Origin: Pipra filicauda
Taxonomy: Eukaryota > Chordata > Aves > Passeriformes > Pipridae
Direction of reading: 5' to 3'
Length of the DNA stretch: 64,000 nucleotides
NCBI RefSeq assembly: GCF_003945595.2
Contig: NW_024104554.1
Span: 4,385,242-4,449,241, forward strand
A program made the translations under genes and the position numbers. The notes below the pieces were generated by a model. That model saw only the letters and a list, made by a program, of their open reading frames with translations. It did not search any database and was not told where the DNA came from. Numbering within the stretch: position 1 is the stretch's first letter; each line of letters opens with the position of its first letter. Shown here piece by piece: positions 1 through 13,411 of the stretch.

Positions 1-330
1 CTATGATGCCTCTCAAACAGGGAAAGTAAAGAATTTATGTCATTCTCACTGAAACACCATGTTTTCAAAATATCATTGTTCCTTAATGTTGAAGATATAT
101 TTATAAATAAGGTAAAACAATTCCGTAGAAAAAGTAAGGGGGCAAATGCTCAGTTTCAGTACCTGAGGGATACAGATCTCCTTATTAATTCTCTTCAGTA
201 CTCTATGATTCATGTTTTCTAACAAATAATTAGGAGTTTTTATACCCAAGAATTCATTTGATACCTGAAGTTTTGAATTTCCAAACTTGCAAGACATTCA
301 CAAATAAAACTGTGAAAATTGAAGATACGT

Positions 331-350
331 AAAAAAAAAAAAAAAAAAAA
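331..350 (+). repeat. A(20) tract with upstream AATAAA
   Basis: An uninterrupted run of 20 A begins 22 bases after an AATAAA hexamer at 303-308. That spacing matches a polyadenylated mRNA end, so the stretch to the left could be the tail of a retrocopy. No parent gene or target duplication is visible. Confidence 0.6.
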
Positions 351-1794
351 GGAAGAAAAAGAACATTTTTTTTTCTCTGCACAGATTTCACATTTGATCT
401 TCAGAATGAATGATGTGCTTCGGAGAATCAGCATGAGTGGCAGACATCGGTGATTCAGGAAATTTTGTCCTTTTTACTGGACCGTTAATGTTCCTGGAAA
501 GTCCATAGTCAGAACTGAATTCGGTTACCTATGAGTTGTATAACAAGTATGGACAAACCTGACTTTCCTTCATAAGAACTAAATAAATTATTGGCCAACA
601 AAAGCTCAGTATATCCAATGTGCTGGATTCTTTTAGATTCAGCTCAGTTCTCCCATTCTGACTTATTCTATACTTAACAATTTTCTTACTCTTTCAGTCA
701 ATAACAAAAATAAAGCTAGAAACAAAGTAAATGTGTTTATGTGCATGGTAACCAAAAGGTCAATGTCATTTCTGTTAGAATGTCAGCATTTACTGAAGTT
801 GTTGATATGTGTATGTGTGTAAGACAGAGAATATCACTGAATACATGCTTGATATTTGGTAAGTAGGGCAGGTAGTGAAATGGGAACAGACACTCTGCTC
901 TCATTTTCAATCTGGGTTATACCAAGAGAGTTAGAAGGGTTAAGCGATGGTTAAATTAGGGCAGAATTTGACCCCAAGGATGTTAGAAAGCAGAAACTGT
1001 AATCAATGATTCCTTACATGTGGCTTTAAAACTACAGTCCTTATTCAAGACAACAGTGTCAATCCACAAAGGCAATTTTCTCTATGTTCACTTTGAATTT
1101 AAATGCAACATTGAAATGCACTGTGATGAAGGTAGAACATGGGTTTGTTTAGAATATTTTTTCCCAGACTCAACCTTTTTTTATACTTTTTGTACTATGT
1201 AACACCTAAAGACACATAAGGCAAGCAGTGTCAGATGGGTAGAGCCTCTAGGTCCCCTAAAAGAACAAGCTCGAAAACCCTGCTCCAAATAAGTTGGGTT
1301 AAGGAAAAGGATCAGGGTACTAGAGTCCCTCCTGGAATTTACAAAAGGATCCACTCTTCATTTGCAACTTCATAAGGCTAAAAAGAGCAAAATCTAGGAT
1401 TACAGATGTTTTTCCCCTTTTCTTAAGTCCCTTTAGTGTGTTCGCAACAATTTTCTGAAGCCAGAGTGCAAAAAACCCCTCTTGTCCAGCCTCCTCCCAT
1501 TTCTCACATCCAAACAGGCATGTTGGAATGGATTTTCTCCTCCTACTCTGGCACTGTACATTTACCAAAATACAGCATCAAAGCTGTTTCCATCATTCCC
1601 TTCTTTCCTGGTGTTACTGTGGGTCTATGAGATCGGGTGCAGAGAAAGAGCAACTTCTAAATTACACATCTACTTTGGAGAGACAGGGACAAAACAATTC
1701 TAATTCAAAAGTAAGCCAGGTAGAAAAATGGTGGGAAGACAGAAAAATCAGAGGGCAAGAGAGAGAGAAAAAATGTCCAAATGCTATTTAGACA

Positions 1795-1819
1795 TACACA
1801 CACACACACATATATATAT
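1795..1819. repeat. (AC)n(AT)n microsatellite
   Basis: A short compound dinucleotide repeat: alternating AC passes directly into alternating AT. No gene lies next to it. Confidence 0.85.
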
Positions 1820-4800
1820 GGTTAATAGGCTAATAGTCTATTAGTTGAGGTGAACACCTAATCCCAGTTCTTAAGCTTCTGCTAAATATCTTAATATGAA
1901 GACTTATTTAGGAGCATAGGAGTTTTGCTTTTCTGATTATATACCAGTCTTTACAAGCAGTTGCATGTTTTGGCATCTCTAATTCTACCTAATTTAATAT
2001 TTAATCAACTCCTGGGCACATAATGCCAGCTTAGGTTCTTGTGATCAAATCCTTCCTAATAAGAGTCTATGAAGCACAATTCATTATCAATCATGACTAG
2101 TTATAATGAAAAAGCAAGTACACATTCTAGTAGGTACAGCCCATGAAAACTTTTGAATTTGCTGGGATTGAGAGAATATTGTTCACCTTACGGTCTCAGT
2201 AAATTATATACTTCCTCTGATACAGAGGAAAATAGACCTTTAGAGGCACTTCTACCAATTCATCAAAATGGAGCACTGAAAATGGCAACTGGATGTATCA
2301 GTACAGAAGATGAGAGCAGTAATACCTGGCAGTTTGCACAATTCTGGGTCATGGTACTGATTTTATTTGGCTTCCTCTGCCTGTAGTCCATGGAGTTATA
2401 GGCAGAAACCCCTTTACTCACTGTACATCAAACAAGATCATTGTGGTATCCCATACAGACACAATATATGACTGCAGTAGTGTTCTCTTGTGAACTCAGG
2501 CATTTCGTAAAGCACTGAAAAAGCACTGGAAAACTCAAAAATCTGACCCATGTTCCATATTTTGCCTGGCAAAAATAGGATACACTTCTTTTTCTTTTCC
2601 CGTGGCATGACATACTAAGATTACTGTTGTTTGACAAAGAAGCCAGTGACTGCCACTGCAGGTTCCACATTCTTTCACAAAAGTCTCTTCAAACTGAAAT
2701 AATTTCTTCTCAAGCATTTGTGAACTCTACTCACCACAAACTGCTCAGAGCTGAGCAACACAATGTGCTTCAAACTTTGCATCCTGGTTTAGCACATTTT
2801 TAAGGGTGTGCTTTGATTCTGAGTGAAATTGAACTTACACTGCAAATGGATTATTTTGGCAGCAAGATGCTTCAGCAGACAATTCAAAAGACAACATGAT
2901 CATTCACTTTTCAAGGACTTTTCCAATATTGTAACATTTCACTCCTTCCACACATTTTATTAAGCAATAATACTGATCAAATAGTAAAATAGTGTTATTT
3001 TTTATTGCTATTTCTAAATCTATTTTCTGTTTATGTGTTCGTTTTCCTTTAGGGCATGTCTACCACAAGAACTTGTAATGGAGTGTACAAGTACATGGTT
3101 CTTACCATGGACACAAGTCAGCACACAAAATGCATTTTAAATTAATAAATTTGAGTGACTGCAATTAGGACAACTATACTTTGCTGCATCTGTTAAGAGA
3201 TACATGCTATGCGAATTATGCATCTACAAGGGATTCCCCAAACACAGGATGCATTTCATCTTTCTTAGCCTGATTTTATAAACAGTTCAGAGCTGCTAAT
3301 ACTGAAAAAACCCTGTAGGCAGTCAGATATTCTCATGAATAAATGGTATATCTTACTTGCATAAGTGCTACTGGCCAAGAAATGTTTGCCAGTTTTGTTG
3401 TTTGCCATCAAACAACAAAAATTTCGAAGGCAAACCATCAGCTGGCCACAGAAATAGTAAGAAATAATTCACTAAATAAAGTATTTACTGTAAATTATTC
3501 CCTGGCACAAATAAGTTGTTCCAGTTCAATTTTGATCTCTAAAAGCATATTCCATGCCAGTTATATGAAGTGACTAATAATTGCAACTTATATTGATAAC
3601 TCACTTTGAATCATCCCGATCTGACTTATTCTAATACTACATTGAATTTTGAAAAAAAAAATATATAAAAGATAATAATCCATCCACTTTAACAGATTCT
3701 CCATTGTCACAAATCTACAGAATCGCCAAATACTAGATTTTATATTCAGCTCTCTGAGTTAGCTTAAACCTATGCAAAATCATGAGTAGGCAGAAGCTCC
3801 TATTGTCTGTGCCCCCACGAAGGCACATTGTTTATTCCATAAGTGCATGAAACAGTTGCAATCATGAAATGTGGAACAGCTCCAATGGTTTGCAAAGTGT
3901 TTGAATAACTAATGTGCAGGGCTTAATTCTTCCAGTTTGAGAGACGTGTACACTGAGTGTGCACACACACATACTAATCAGGTTTTCCATTATGTGGGCA
4001 TTCCATACACCTCTGTATGCTTCTGAATAGCACACACATCTCTGGGTTACACGATCTTGCTTGGTTCTACAATGTTTTACACTACTTTTAAAACATTAGG
4101 ATTGTTACTAGCATGTACATTGTGGCTGTGATCTCGTAGTTAAGACATACCAATAGCTATAGACACAAAAGCATCCTATTAAAACAAAACCACATACTTA
4201 CTTTAAAGTATCTATTATAAAGCTACCACCAGACTGCCATCCAAACCTCATGAGGAATACTATTACTCTAGCACCTCCTTTAAAACCACTCCACCAAGCT
4301 TATATTCCATCCCTGTAGTTTCACCTCATTGTCATACTTCCTGCAAGGTTACCCTTAGCAGAATTCAAGTTTTTTAAAGTTAACCTCATTAGAGATTTCA
4401 GAATTGTTTGAAGTTAAGCAATTCTACTGAAAGATAAGTAGTAAATCTACAGTAAATGAATATTCAAAATACTTATTTATGGCAGGATATTGCAAAAATT
4501 TTATTACTGTTTCATAATTCAATCAAGGTAGCATGCAATACAGTTAATTAACAACTAAGAAATGACCATACAAAAACATGGTATTTTACTAGGCAGTAAA
4601 AAAACCCAAAAAACTTTAATTAATTTATGAGTCTAAATATTTAATATCTAAATATTGAAGTCACTTTAGTATGGGATCTAAGTCTTTGGGAAGTATGTTT
4701 CCAGTTGTGTGACTTTCAGGGATTCCTAATCTAGTCAGAGTTTCTGTCTGTCAGCACACATCAACTTTCAAAACCAGGGCTGGAGTGCCTTTAAGGGGAA

Positions 4801-5504
4801 GGGAAACAAGAAGAAAAGTTACCTATAGAATATGCTTGTTGTATGAGTTTCTCAGACCTAAAACAGGAATCGTATTTTGAAGAAAATATATGTACCTACA
4901 CATATATACAAGCACAGAGTTTTCTCACACTGTAGAGTAGAAAGGTGAACAAAAGCTTCCAGACTCAGTGGTATTCCAAGTATGCAATGGGAGGAGGTCT
5001 TTGAAGCCTTGGCTCTGGAAGAGAGGGAAAAATCTCACCTGTAGAAGTGGCTAGATAAAACAACACGTGCATTTAGCACCAAATTGTGCAGATCAGTGTA
5101 ATGATTTGGAGTAGGTCCCGAGTCCAAAAAAACAATCTTGGGAGACAGGCTTGGCAATCAAATGGCAGTGACAGGAAACTGTGCAGGGGAAGGTTGTTCT
5201 CTTCACTCTTGTCAGGCTCTGTCTGACCCCAGAACATCAGCAGAGGTTTTTGGTGCGCCTTCGCACCTGCCAGGACAGTATCTGCTGGAAGGCCAAGGAA
5301 AGGCCTCTTTTGCAGGATCAAGTTGGTCATGCTGGTTTTGATCTTCTAGCTTGCTGGGCTCCCAGCAGATGATACAGCCAAGGATGCAGCCTTAAAGAGC
5401 AAGTCTGGGTACTGGATGAAAATCTAAAGCTTATTATTGCCATTGCTATGATGTGTTAACACATATGCCAGTCCTTTCCTCAGCAGGACACCATAAAGTA
5501 CTCA

Positions 5505-5996
5505 TAGCTTGGGCCCCTCACTATGACAAAGACATTGAGGTGCTGAAGCATGTCCAGAAAAGGGCAACGAAGCAGGAGAAGGATCTGGAATACAGGTCTA
5601 ATGAGAAATGGCTGAGGGAGCTGGGTTTGTTTAGCCTGGAGAAAAGTAGGCTCAAAGGGGGACTTTACTGGTCTCTACAACTGCCTGAAAGGAGGTTGTA
5701 GACAGGTAGGGGTCATCCTCCAGGTAATATGCAACAGGACAAGAGGAAATAGCCTCAAGTTGTGCCAGGGAAGGTTTAGCTAGTATATCAGGAAAAATTT
5801 CTTCATCTGAAAGAGATATCAAGCATTGGAACAGTCTGTCAAGGAAAGTGGTAGAATCATCATCACTGGAAGTGCTCAAAAAATGTGTAGATGTGGTGGT
5901 TAGGACAGGGTTTAGTGGTGGACCTGAGAGTGGTAGGTTAATGGATGGACTTGATGATCTTAGAGGTCTTATGCAACTTTAATGATTCTATGATTT
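5505..5996 (+). mobile_element. CR1 LINE 3' fragment
   Basis: This is the 3' part of a chicken-repeat-1 non-LTR retrotransposon. The family hallmarks are visible in order: a GACATTGAGGTGCTG segment near 5530, AAAAGGGCAACGAAG near 5557, the TGGCTGAGGGAGCTGG segment near 5607, and the terminal GATTCTATGATT near 5983. The frame is broken by stops and small indels, so the copy is dead. It is 5'-truncated, as usual for CR1, and runs into a GATA microsatellite. The family call is firm; the subfamily is not determined. Confidence 0.93.
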
Positions 5997-6037
5997 TAGA
6001 TAGATAGATAGATAGATAGGTATACATATATATATAA
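5997..6037. repeat. (GATA)n / TA-rich tail of CR1
   Basis: About five GATA units follow the CR1 3' end and pass into a TA-rich stretch. CR1 3' ends carry short tandem units of their own, so this array probably grew from the element's tail. Confidence 0.85.
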
Positions 6038-6499
6038 AATATAAAGACAGTTGTACCTTATACAAATCAGCCTCATCAGACATTAAGCTGTATGGAAATG
6101 AATCCGTAAAATAGCCTCGACACAATCAAAATACAGACGAAATCTAGTTACCGACTAACAAATTACTCATTATGTGAGTAATCATCTGAATTATCCAAAC
6201 TTCCAAAGCATCCAGCTAGGCACTCCAAGCCCTTTGTCCTTGTACTAATTCTTTTACATGTACATTTAAGGATTGATTTTAAATGGAACTAGGGACTACA
6301 GAGTAAAAAGACAAGCCTCTGACTTAAGACTGCGTCCTGTTTCTCAGATAAGGGAGCTATGGCATTACAGAGACCTGGTTCAAAACTTGCATTACATTTA
6401 ATTTGGAGAAGTGAAGAGTTCTGAACATTTCACAGAGCCTTAAATCCTCATGTGCACCCACAGGCAAAATTTTGTGTGGGTAGATAAAAGCAAACTCTC

Positions 6500-6547
6500 T
6501 TACGTAATTCCTTGCCTACGTGACGTTCTCACAGAACTCTTTATAAG
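6500..6547 (+). promoter_or_regulatory. Possible TATA promoter with D-box and CRE
   Basis: Within 48 bases there is a perfect palindromic TTACGTAA at 6500-6507, the PAR-bZIP/E4BP4 (D-box) consensus. It is followed by TACGTGACGT at 6517-6526, which contains a CRE half-site overlapping an ACGTG core, and then TTTATAAG at 6540-6547, a TATA-like box. Spacing and order fit a small plus-strand promoter with a start near 6570. There is no CpG island and no confident downstream exon, so promoter activity is inferred. Confidence 0.3.
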
Positions 6548-8520
6548 CAAAAGTAACAATTTTTTGCTCCTGTGTTTCCTCCCTACAACCTAAATTTGCT
6601 CCTGCTTATTCTTCTCAGCTGGCATTAACTGGTTTTGAGCTCTGACTTTCTATCCACCCAGGGCAGCGCTCAGCTCATCAAGCATATTTCACCTGTGCTT
6701 TTTGGAAAGATTCAGTTCTAAGCTGGTGTCTGACACAGTGGATCAGCACATTGACACATAAACCCTGCTCGCACTATGGTGTGATTTCTAGCCTCTGTCT
6801 CACAGCCAGTTTGCAGAGTCTGTTGTTCCAGATAAAAGGTACTGCTCTTCAGAGAGATTATGCTGAGGCAAAGGGAGCAGATCTCCAAACTAAAATTGCA
6901 GAGTGGCACACAGGGCACCCTTTCAAAGCTGTACAAAGGAATTACGAACCTAAATCCTGAAAGATTAAAGACAGAGTTGCACTCAGTTATCAAATAACAC
7001 TTTTCTACCTATAAGCAACATCCTGATTCTAACTAATTTCACACCTTTAAATACCAGCACAAATGTTTCAAACCAACATTTTGCATTCCTTTTGTGTATT
7101 TTATTTTTCCTTACAGCACACAGTAACTTTTCCTGTATATTTTGAGGGTTAAATATATTGCAGTGTGACCAAAGGAATCTTTCTGAATGTGTTTCAGAAA
7201 AGACTTGTTTATGCAACTTTACATGTCTGCTTAGGAAATTCATTTCCAAGAATAAAACTGCTATTGTTTTCAATCTCATAATTGTAATACATCTTATATC
7301 AGTTCTAGCCAAGATAATTTCCCTTTCATTTGAATGAAGGCAGTAGGGAATGTAACAAGATTTCTTATTCTCCAGGTTGACTTCTGTGCTATCAGTCAGC
7401 AGAGCTAATAAGGCCCAAGCAAATATTTAAGTCTGTAAGTCCAGAAAGTCTTTTTTTTTCCTATATGGCATTAACTGGAAAACTATTAATTGTTTTCCTT
7501 TCAATGCAAGTGGAAAGAAGGCAGGTGTTAGAGAAAATAAAGGCCTAGGACGAGAGACATAAGGAATTTCTTAGATGAAACAATGAGTAGAAAAAGGTGT
7601 TAATTACTGCAACACACCAGCTCTTTTCTTATTTTGTCCTGTTTTAAGTATTTCTGGTAAATAATTCCTTTCCTTAACTTGATTTTATCATCTTACCTCT
7701 ATTATTCATTTAGCTATTAACCAGTTACTTTGTTTTTATAGGAAGATCAGCACTCTTTCTCCTAGTTTGTCTTTTTATATTTCTTTTTCAGTTCAAAAGT
7801 CAGTATGACTGCTGATCCAATCAATATCCAAAGGTGACTGATGATCATTTTATATAAACGATATTTGGCTTCTATGAAAAGTTATATACACCACATAATA
7901 GATAAAACTACCAAAATAATTGTGCATGATGTATTAAGAACTCAAATATTCCAGTTTTCAAACCCATGTTTTGTGATCTGAAGGTAGGTATTGGGATAAC
8001 TGAATATGGTCACTTGAGTGCTGTCTATGCCACAGGCATTACTACATTTATATAGTCACTTCAGAACAGATCACTGCAGTTGTGAACCAAACCCATTAAA
8101 TTAAGCAGGCCAGAGGTTGCTTCAGCGTCCTTCAGGGAGCAATTCATCTTCTGGTAGGGAGAATAGGGAATGTATGCATACAGGCCTGAGAGTGTCCAGA
8201 CTTTTGTGTTTACCCTTCCAGACAGCACCTGTTTGAACTACAGTTCTTAAGGACACTGAGTGAGGAAATGACTCATAATGGTATCACCTGGATACCAAAC
8301 ACACATTTAAATAAACAGGGTGAAAAATATTTATATGTACACATTTCAAATATATTCCTTGCCATTTCTCTGTGCACATCTGCGTGACAAGAGGTTTCTT
8401 GTTTGCTCTAAGCAGTTGCAGAAATCAAGAACAACTAAACTGAAGCCAGTGTAGTTACACAGTGCACAACTCCTTACTGGGTCCAAGGCTACTCACTCAG
8501 GACCTGACTCAATGTGAGTG

Positions 8521-8540
8521 CTGAGCAGAACACTGCTCAG
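8521..8540. repeat. Short perfect inverted repeat
   Basis: The arms CTGAGCAG and CTGCTCAG are exact reverse complements separated by AACA. It can form an 8-bp hairpin. No function is evident. Confidence 0.7.
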
Positions 8541-11500
8541 GACTTACGGAGAGATGCTGACAGCAACTGCGTTTGTGCTGCTCTTCAAGGCCTCAGAACT
8601 ACACCTTCCTTACTGCTTAACTACTACATAATCTTTGCCCCATTTTGAAATCCCCAGATATAGACATGAAACGGCTCTTATTTCTTCCTGTAACCAGGTC
8701 CCTAATCAGACTACTTCCTCATTTGAAGAATGAGAATTAGGCTGCTTATGCAATTCCCATATTTAGATTTTTTTATTGAACTCTGATTAGTATTATGTGG
8801 CTCCAAATAGGATTAGATTATTAATCTTCCCCAAAGCTCAGTTGATCAAGTGTAGGTATATGTCTGCATATACCAATTTCTGTTTCTCCTATCTCCACAT
8901 AGAATAATGATAAAACATATAACATCTCTCTAATATATGTAATTCTTGTGCACATGTGCCTTATGCAGGCTCCTTCAAACAAGGTAAAAAAAGGCAAACC
9001 CTTCAGAGACAGTCAAACACATTTAACAATTCTAGAAGACTTAAACAGATTACATATTTGTGAAAATATAGTAGCAAGACTGAGGAGAAAAAAAAAGCTG
9101 AAATAAAAAGCAGTAGACCACTCACTGTGGGAGATAAAGACAGCTCCAGTGATGAAGTTAAATGAACAACTTTTAAAGTTCATCACAACCTAAAGTGATA
9201 AATGGGAAGGTTTAATGTAGAAATTAGATGTATAACTGGAGCTGGGCAAATATTTAGGCATAAAAAAGACAGCACCTGTGACTTATCCCTAGTTATCATT
9301 AGAAGAGGACAGGGACAATACCCCAGAGTAAAAAAAAAAACTCAAGTAATCTGTCAGGAAAAAAAATGGAGAGAAGGTTAGAGAAGAACAGAAAACACCA
9401 GCAGAGACAGGCTGGGAAAAAAAACAGAAGCAGAGCTGGATTTGGGAGAGATCAGGTGAATTAGCCAGTGAAGGTGACACAGGATGTGGTGATACGGTCT
9501 TGTCTCCTGGAACAAGACAATAGTCTTGCCACAGCAGTCTGAAAACCTAGACAGTGTTCAAATAGGCAGCTGAATTAATAATTAAGTTTTCAATCAGACA
9601 GAAGTAATCAAGAGACATACATTGTCTTAGAGCTTAATATAGAAACCTTTAGCCCTTCTTCAGTGTGAGGTTCTTGCGGCCAAGGGAGACAGCATTCCTA
9701 CTTTTTGGCTACTTTAAAGGGTAGATATAAATCAGAGGCCCTTCCTATTGTGAAGACAGCATATAAATACAAATTAACCCACAAGTAGCCCATAAAACTT
9801 CTTCTAAGAAGCTGATCCAGGCACTTAAAGATCTGCTGGTCTGAAATCCTCTACTCACTTCCAATTAATTCTTGTGCTAGCACTGCCCTTTAGCTTAAAT
9901 AGCTCTTCTCCCTGCTGCCTGTGTCTCTACATTCCAGTGTATTCGCCGAAGCAAATGCACTGCCAAGCACCAACAGCTGTGCAAATGGGTCTGGTCTTTG
10001 CAGGTTCCAGATAGGGATGTCAGAACCGTGACAACCTCTTTTTCTTCTTCCTGTTCAACGTGTCAGTAGGGGGCATACGGCACACAGTTTCAAAGGTGTG
10101 AGAAACCAAGTCCTCTGAGACCATGTTTGAGAGCTGATCTGTTCCCTGGGAGCTGATACACTCAAGTTAGCAGTTTCTCTGATATACAACATGAGATAGT
10201 GGAAGGCAGGGAACTTTGAATGAGAAGGTGTTGTTAAATTAGAATGGCTTTGCTAGTTTAGTTCATTAATCTCTAAGTCATGCCACAAAACCCTTTTATT
10301 CTTCCTGACTTTCTCTTGGGTGAAGGAAGAACAAATGGGAGATTGAGAGAGAGATCTAAGTTTCAAGAAGGATCTAGGCAGACTTTCCCTCTGACTTGTA
10401 ATGGCATTTGACTGCTACCACTTATGCAGTCAGAGCTCTGGAAGGAGATTTCTTAATTAAACACAAGAAATAAACCTTTCTAATCACACTCAGTCAATTA
10501 AAGGAATGAAATGCAGCACACATCTCATGAGGGGGATTGTTATGCAGTCCATCAAATGCACAAGAAAGCTGCACCCCACAAATATTCAATTGGCAATGCT
10601 TTAAAGTCAGCCGTTGTTGGAAGAAATGTATTTTCTCCCACTTTGCCATGTAAGCAGTCAGCTGATTTTTCAAGGAACTTCTAAAGTAGCAATGAGATCA
10701 CTCCAAGCCAGTATGGCCATTGAACACAGCATCAATGAAAGATCAAATCCAAATTGCTGAAATTTTAGAGCTCAACAACACTGAAACCTAATAAACACAA
10801 GAGGTCTCACAGATATCTTAGACAGCAAACGCAGTATCAGGAATCACAGCACTGACACTGCTCTATATTTTGCTGGTGGATTTATTTTATCTCCTCAGTA
10901 TCCACATATCCGCTACTATGTTTTATCATATACCAATACCACAACACAGTTTGATAGGGTCCTCATAGAAAGAAAGGCAAAATTAATAATGAAAAAAGTT
11001 TAATTATAAAAAATACACTTTGACTTGTTTTCACACTTTTTTTTGCACGTGTGTACAACTGCATAGGCAGGGATCAAGTATATAAGTCCTCCTCTTTTTA
11101 AAAACAAGTCCTTCATCCATGTGGCTATTTGTATTACATGTTTTACTCATTCAGATTAATCTTACAGTTTTATTTCATTTTCCTGTTCTTTCCTGGACAT
11201 TAAACTCTCATGCTATTTTCTAATATATTTTAAGGATTAAAATATTATTTTGTTAATCTAATAAAACCTAATAATAGGTTTTCAGTTATCTTTTTAGAAC
11301 CTTTCCAGTAATTTTGTTTTCACGAATAAATGTACTTTCTCTGAAAAGTAAAAGGTTGGCAGCACTTTCAACTCAATATTCAGTCCACATTCAAGGAAGC
11401 CTGGGTGCCTTGTGTGTGTTCTGGAGGGTACACCCCCAGAAGCAAGAGGCTAATTCATTCTTCATGCTTATTCAGTCCTTGGCCCTTCTACTGATCCTTC

Positions 11501-12131
11501 CAACAAGGATGGCAATTAGCACTAATTTAAGTAGTGGATTTTATGATATGGAACCCTTTACTAGAAACTGGACTGACATCATCCACTCTTTTCGACATGA
11601 AACAGCTGTCAAATGATAACTCTTAGTGGCACTTTTAAACAGAAAAAGCCTGACTTCAGTTTAGGCACGGACAGACACCTTCATAAGGTCTGTAGTTTGG
11701 TTTCAGCTTATGAAATATTATTTTTTAAACCAATATATCTGCCTTTATTTAAAAAAAATAGAAGAATTAAAAGAGTTGTCTATGAAAGGCTATATAGTAT
11801 AGTTTTGGCAAATACACTTAAAAACCCCTGTGGTTACAAAAGGCTACAGAAAACATATAAACCTGTATCAATCTTTTTTTTTCTTTTTAAGCAGTACCTG
11901 TAGCATGATAAATAGAAGGTTTTCATGTGAGTAAAATGGTCAAGCCTCTTGGTCAGCAAAATTATGCAAGAAATTGCACAAGGCAAACTTTTTTTCTCAG
12001 ATAGTTGGAAAAGATGAACCAAAGAGAAAGCAGTCTTAGTGTATTTAAGTGTGTGTTCCGATTTGATTTCTTTAAAAAAAAAAAAAATTAAGAGAAATAG
12101 AACTTTTCAAAAATTTTTTTATATACACATA

Positions 12132-12156
12132 TGTCTGCCTGTCTGTCTGTCTGACT
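12132..12156. repeat. TCTG tetranucleotide repeat, left flank of CR1/LTR
   Basis: Imperfect TGTC/TCTG units directly abut the 3' end of the minus-strand CR1. A matching array lies on the other side of the insertion at 13551-13581. Confidence 0.85.
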
Positions 12157-12209
12157 ATCATAGAATCATAGAATCACAGAATCCTAGAATGGTTTGGGTT
12201 TAAAGGGAC
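12157..12209 (-). mobile_element. CR1 LINE 3' end (split copy, part 1)
   Basis: The reverse complement of the CR1 terminus is visible as ATCATAGAATCATAGAATC followed by the GGTTTGGGTT segment. It stops at GGGAC (12205-12209), where the LTR begins. The rest of the same CR1 resumes at 13412. Confidence 0.95.
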
Positions 12210-13411
12210 TGTCATGGTTTGAGATAGCCCCAACATCCAATTCCCTAGCTCCATTCCCCCTCCCACATCTCAACCTAATGTGAGATGGGTTTTTCCAGAC
12301 AAAACACACACCAGACTCAAAGTGGGGAAAAGGGAATATATTACAATGACTGTACAAATAAATACCATATCACATTATACACATGATCACAAACTATCTC
12401 TACCCTGACATATAGTATTTACAATGGATCAGATCTCTTCTCCCCTCCAAATAAAAGTCCAGGAGGGAAAGAAGGACAGATCCCTTCTAGTCTCTGAACA
12501 GCAGCATCTTCTAAGGCAGCAGGTTTCTTCTCATCTCATGCAGCAGCTGATAGCTGGCTTTCTGCCAGCGTCCACGAGGGAGGTATTCAAGCTCCCCCGG
12601 CCCCATCGCCTCACAACCGAGGGGTCTTCCGTGGGCTTCGTAACCCCAGACAAGGTCGTTTCACCACGTCATATCACGAAGACACAGGGGGGTCTTCGTG
12701 ACGGTCTGGTATCTCTTGCAGGGCCTCTGTGCCCTGTCTCTCAGGCTGCCACCGTGGCAGCAGTGCGAGGGGGGAGAGCCAAGGTCAACTCCCCCTGCAT
12801 TCCTCTCGGAGCTCTCTAGCTCCTTTCTACAGTGCATGTCGCACTTCAAGGCTCTTTCAAGTAAGAGTCCATCATCTTCCTCCTTCCCGGAGGTCTCAAA
12901 GGAGTTTTGGGGATCTGGTATCAGTCTTACCCCCAAGAACTCTGTAGCTCTCAGCTGCTGGCTCTCCTTTCCTCGACTCTCCTTCCAGGAGTCTCCTCTG
13001 CAGTGTTGCATGTTGCTTTTGCTGCTTCTTCAGTTCAGGTTCTTATCTCTGGCTCTCTGCCACTGTTTCTCTGGTCAGCGTCGGCTGTTGCTCTGTGCCC
13101 ATGGAGAAAACATCTCCCGGCATAACTACAGGCACCTAGCCCAGCTTTATGCTGTTCCAGGTCCCTGCAGCCCCCAGCCAGGGGCTGGGAGGCCCCAGAG
13201 GGGCTCAGAGCCCCTACCTCGTGGCTCTACAACATGGCCACCTCTCCTACAACCACCAACTACAACTCTTCTTTTCCGGTCTGGTTGTGATATGTTCACA
13301 TTTCTGCAGGAGCGCCCATTGGGCAGAATTTCAAAACTTCCAGGGGTTTCCACCCCTTGGGGTCTACCACTTCTCTTAGCCTCTGGGGAGAACAAGGTTC
13401 AAACCACTACA
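12210..13411. mobile_element. Solo LTR of an endogenous retrovirus, inserted in CR1
   Basis: The element starts TGTCATGGTTTGA and ends TCAAACCACTACA. These are TG...CA ends with imperfect terminal inverted repeats. It is about 1202 bp and is bounded by a 5-bp direct repeat GGGAC at 12205-12209 and 13412-13416. A 5-bp duplication fits an ERVL-like avian family. No gag, pol or env sequence is present, so it is a solo LTR left by recombination between two LTRs. The interior is GC- and CpG-richer than its surroundings, which suggests modest age. The longer open frames inside it run on both strands and look incidental. Orientation is uncertain: AATAAA occurs on the plus strand (near 12358 and 12449), while a CATAAA box on the minus strand near 13145 is the best TATA candidate. 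Confidence 0.88.

Larger units (their letters stand above)
1..5504. other. Unique noncoding block, left flank
   Basis: No gene is recognised. All open frames are short and look random. Visible items are an AATAAA at 303-308 followed by a 20-A tract at 331-350, and an AC/AT dinucleotide run at 1795-1819. A minus-strand CAG|GTGAGA donor-like site near 5040 has no convincing open exon upstream of it. The base composition is AT-rich, as expected of avian intronic or intergenic DNA. Confidence 0.6.
6038..12131. other. Unique noncoding block
   Basis: No recognisable gene. It contains the D-box/CRE/TATA cluster at 6500-6547. It also contains an open frame at 6751-6960 whose second half has a protein-like residue mix but no known motif, and a perfect 8-bp-arm hairpin at 8521-8540. 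The rest is AT-rich single-copy-looking DNA with scattered short poly(A) and poly(T) runs. Confidence 0.6.

Noticed and set aside
5030..5110. CAG|GTGAGA minus-strand donor near 5040
   Set aside because: The donor is good, but the sequence upstream of it has no stable open frame or acceptor, so no exon was called.
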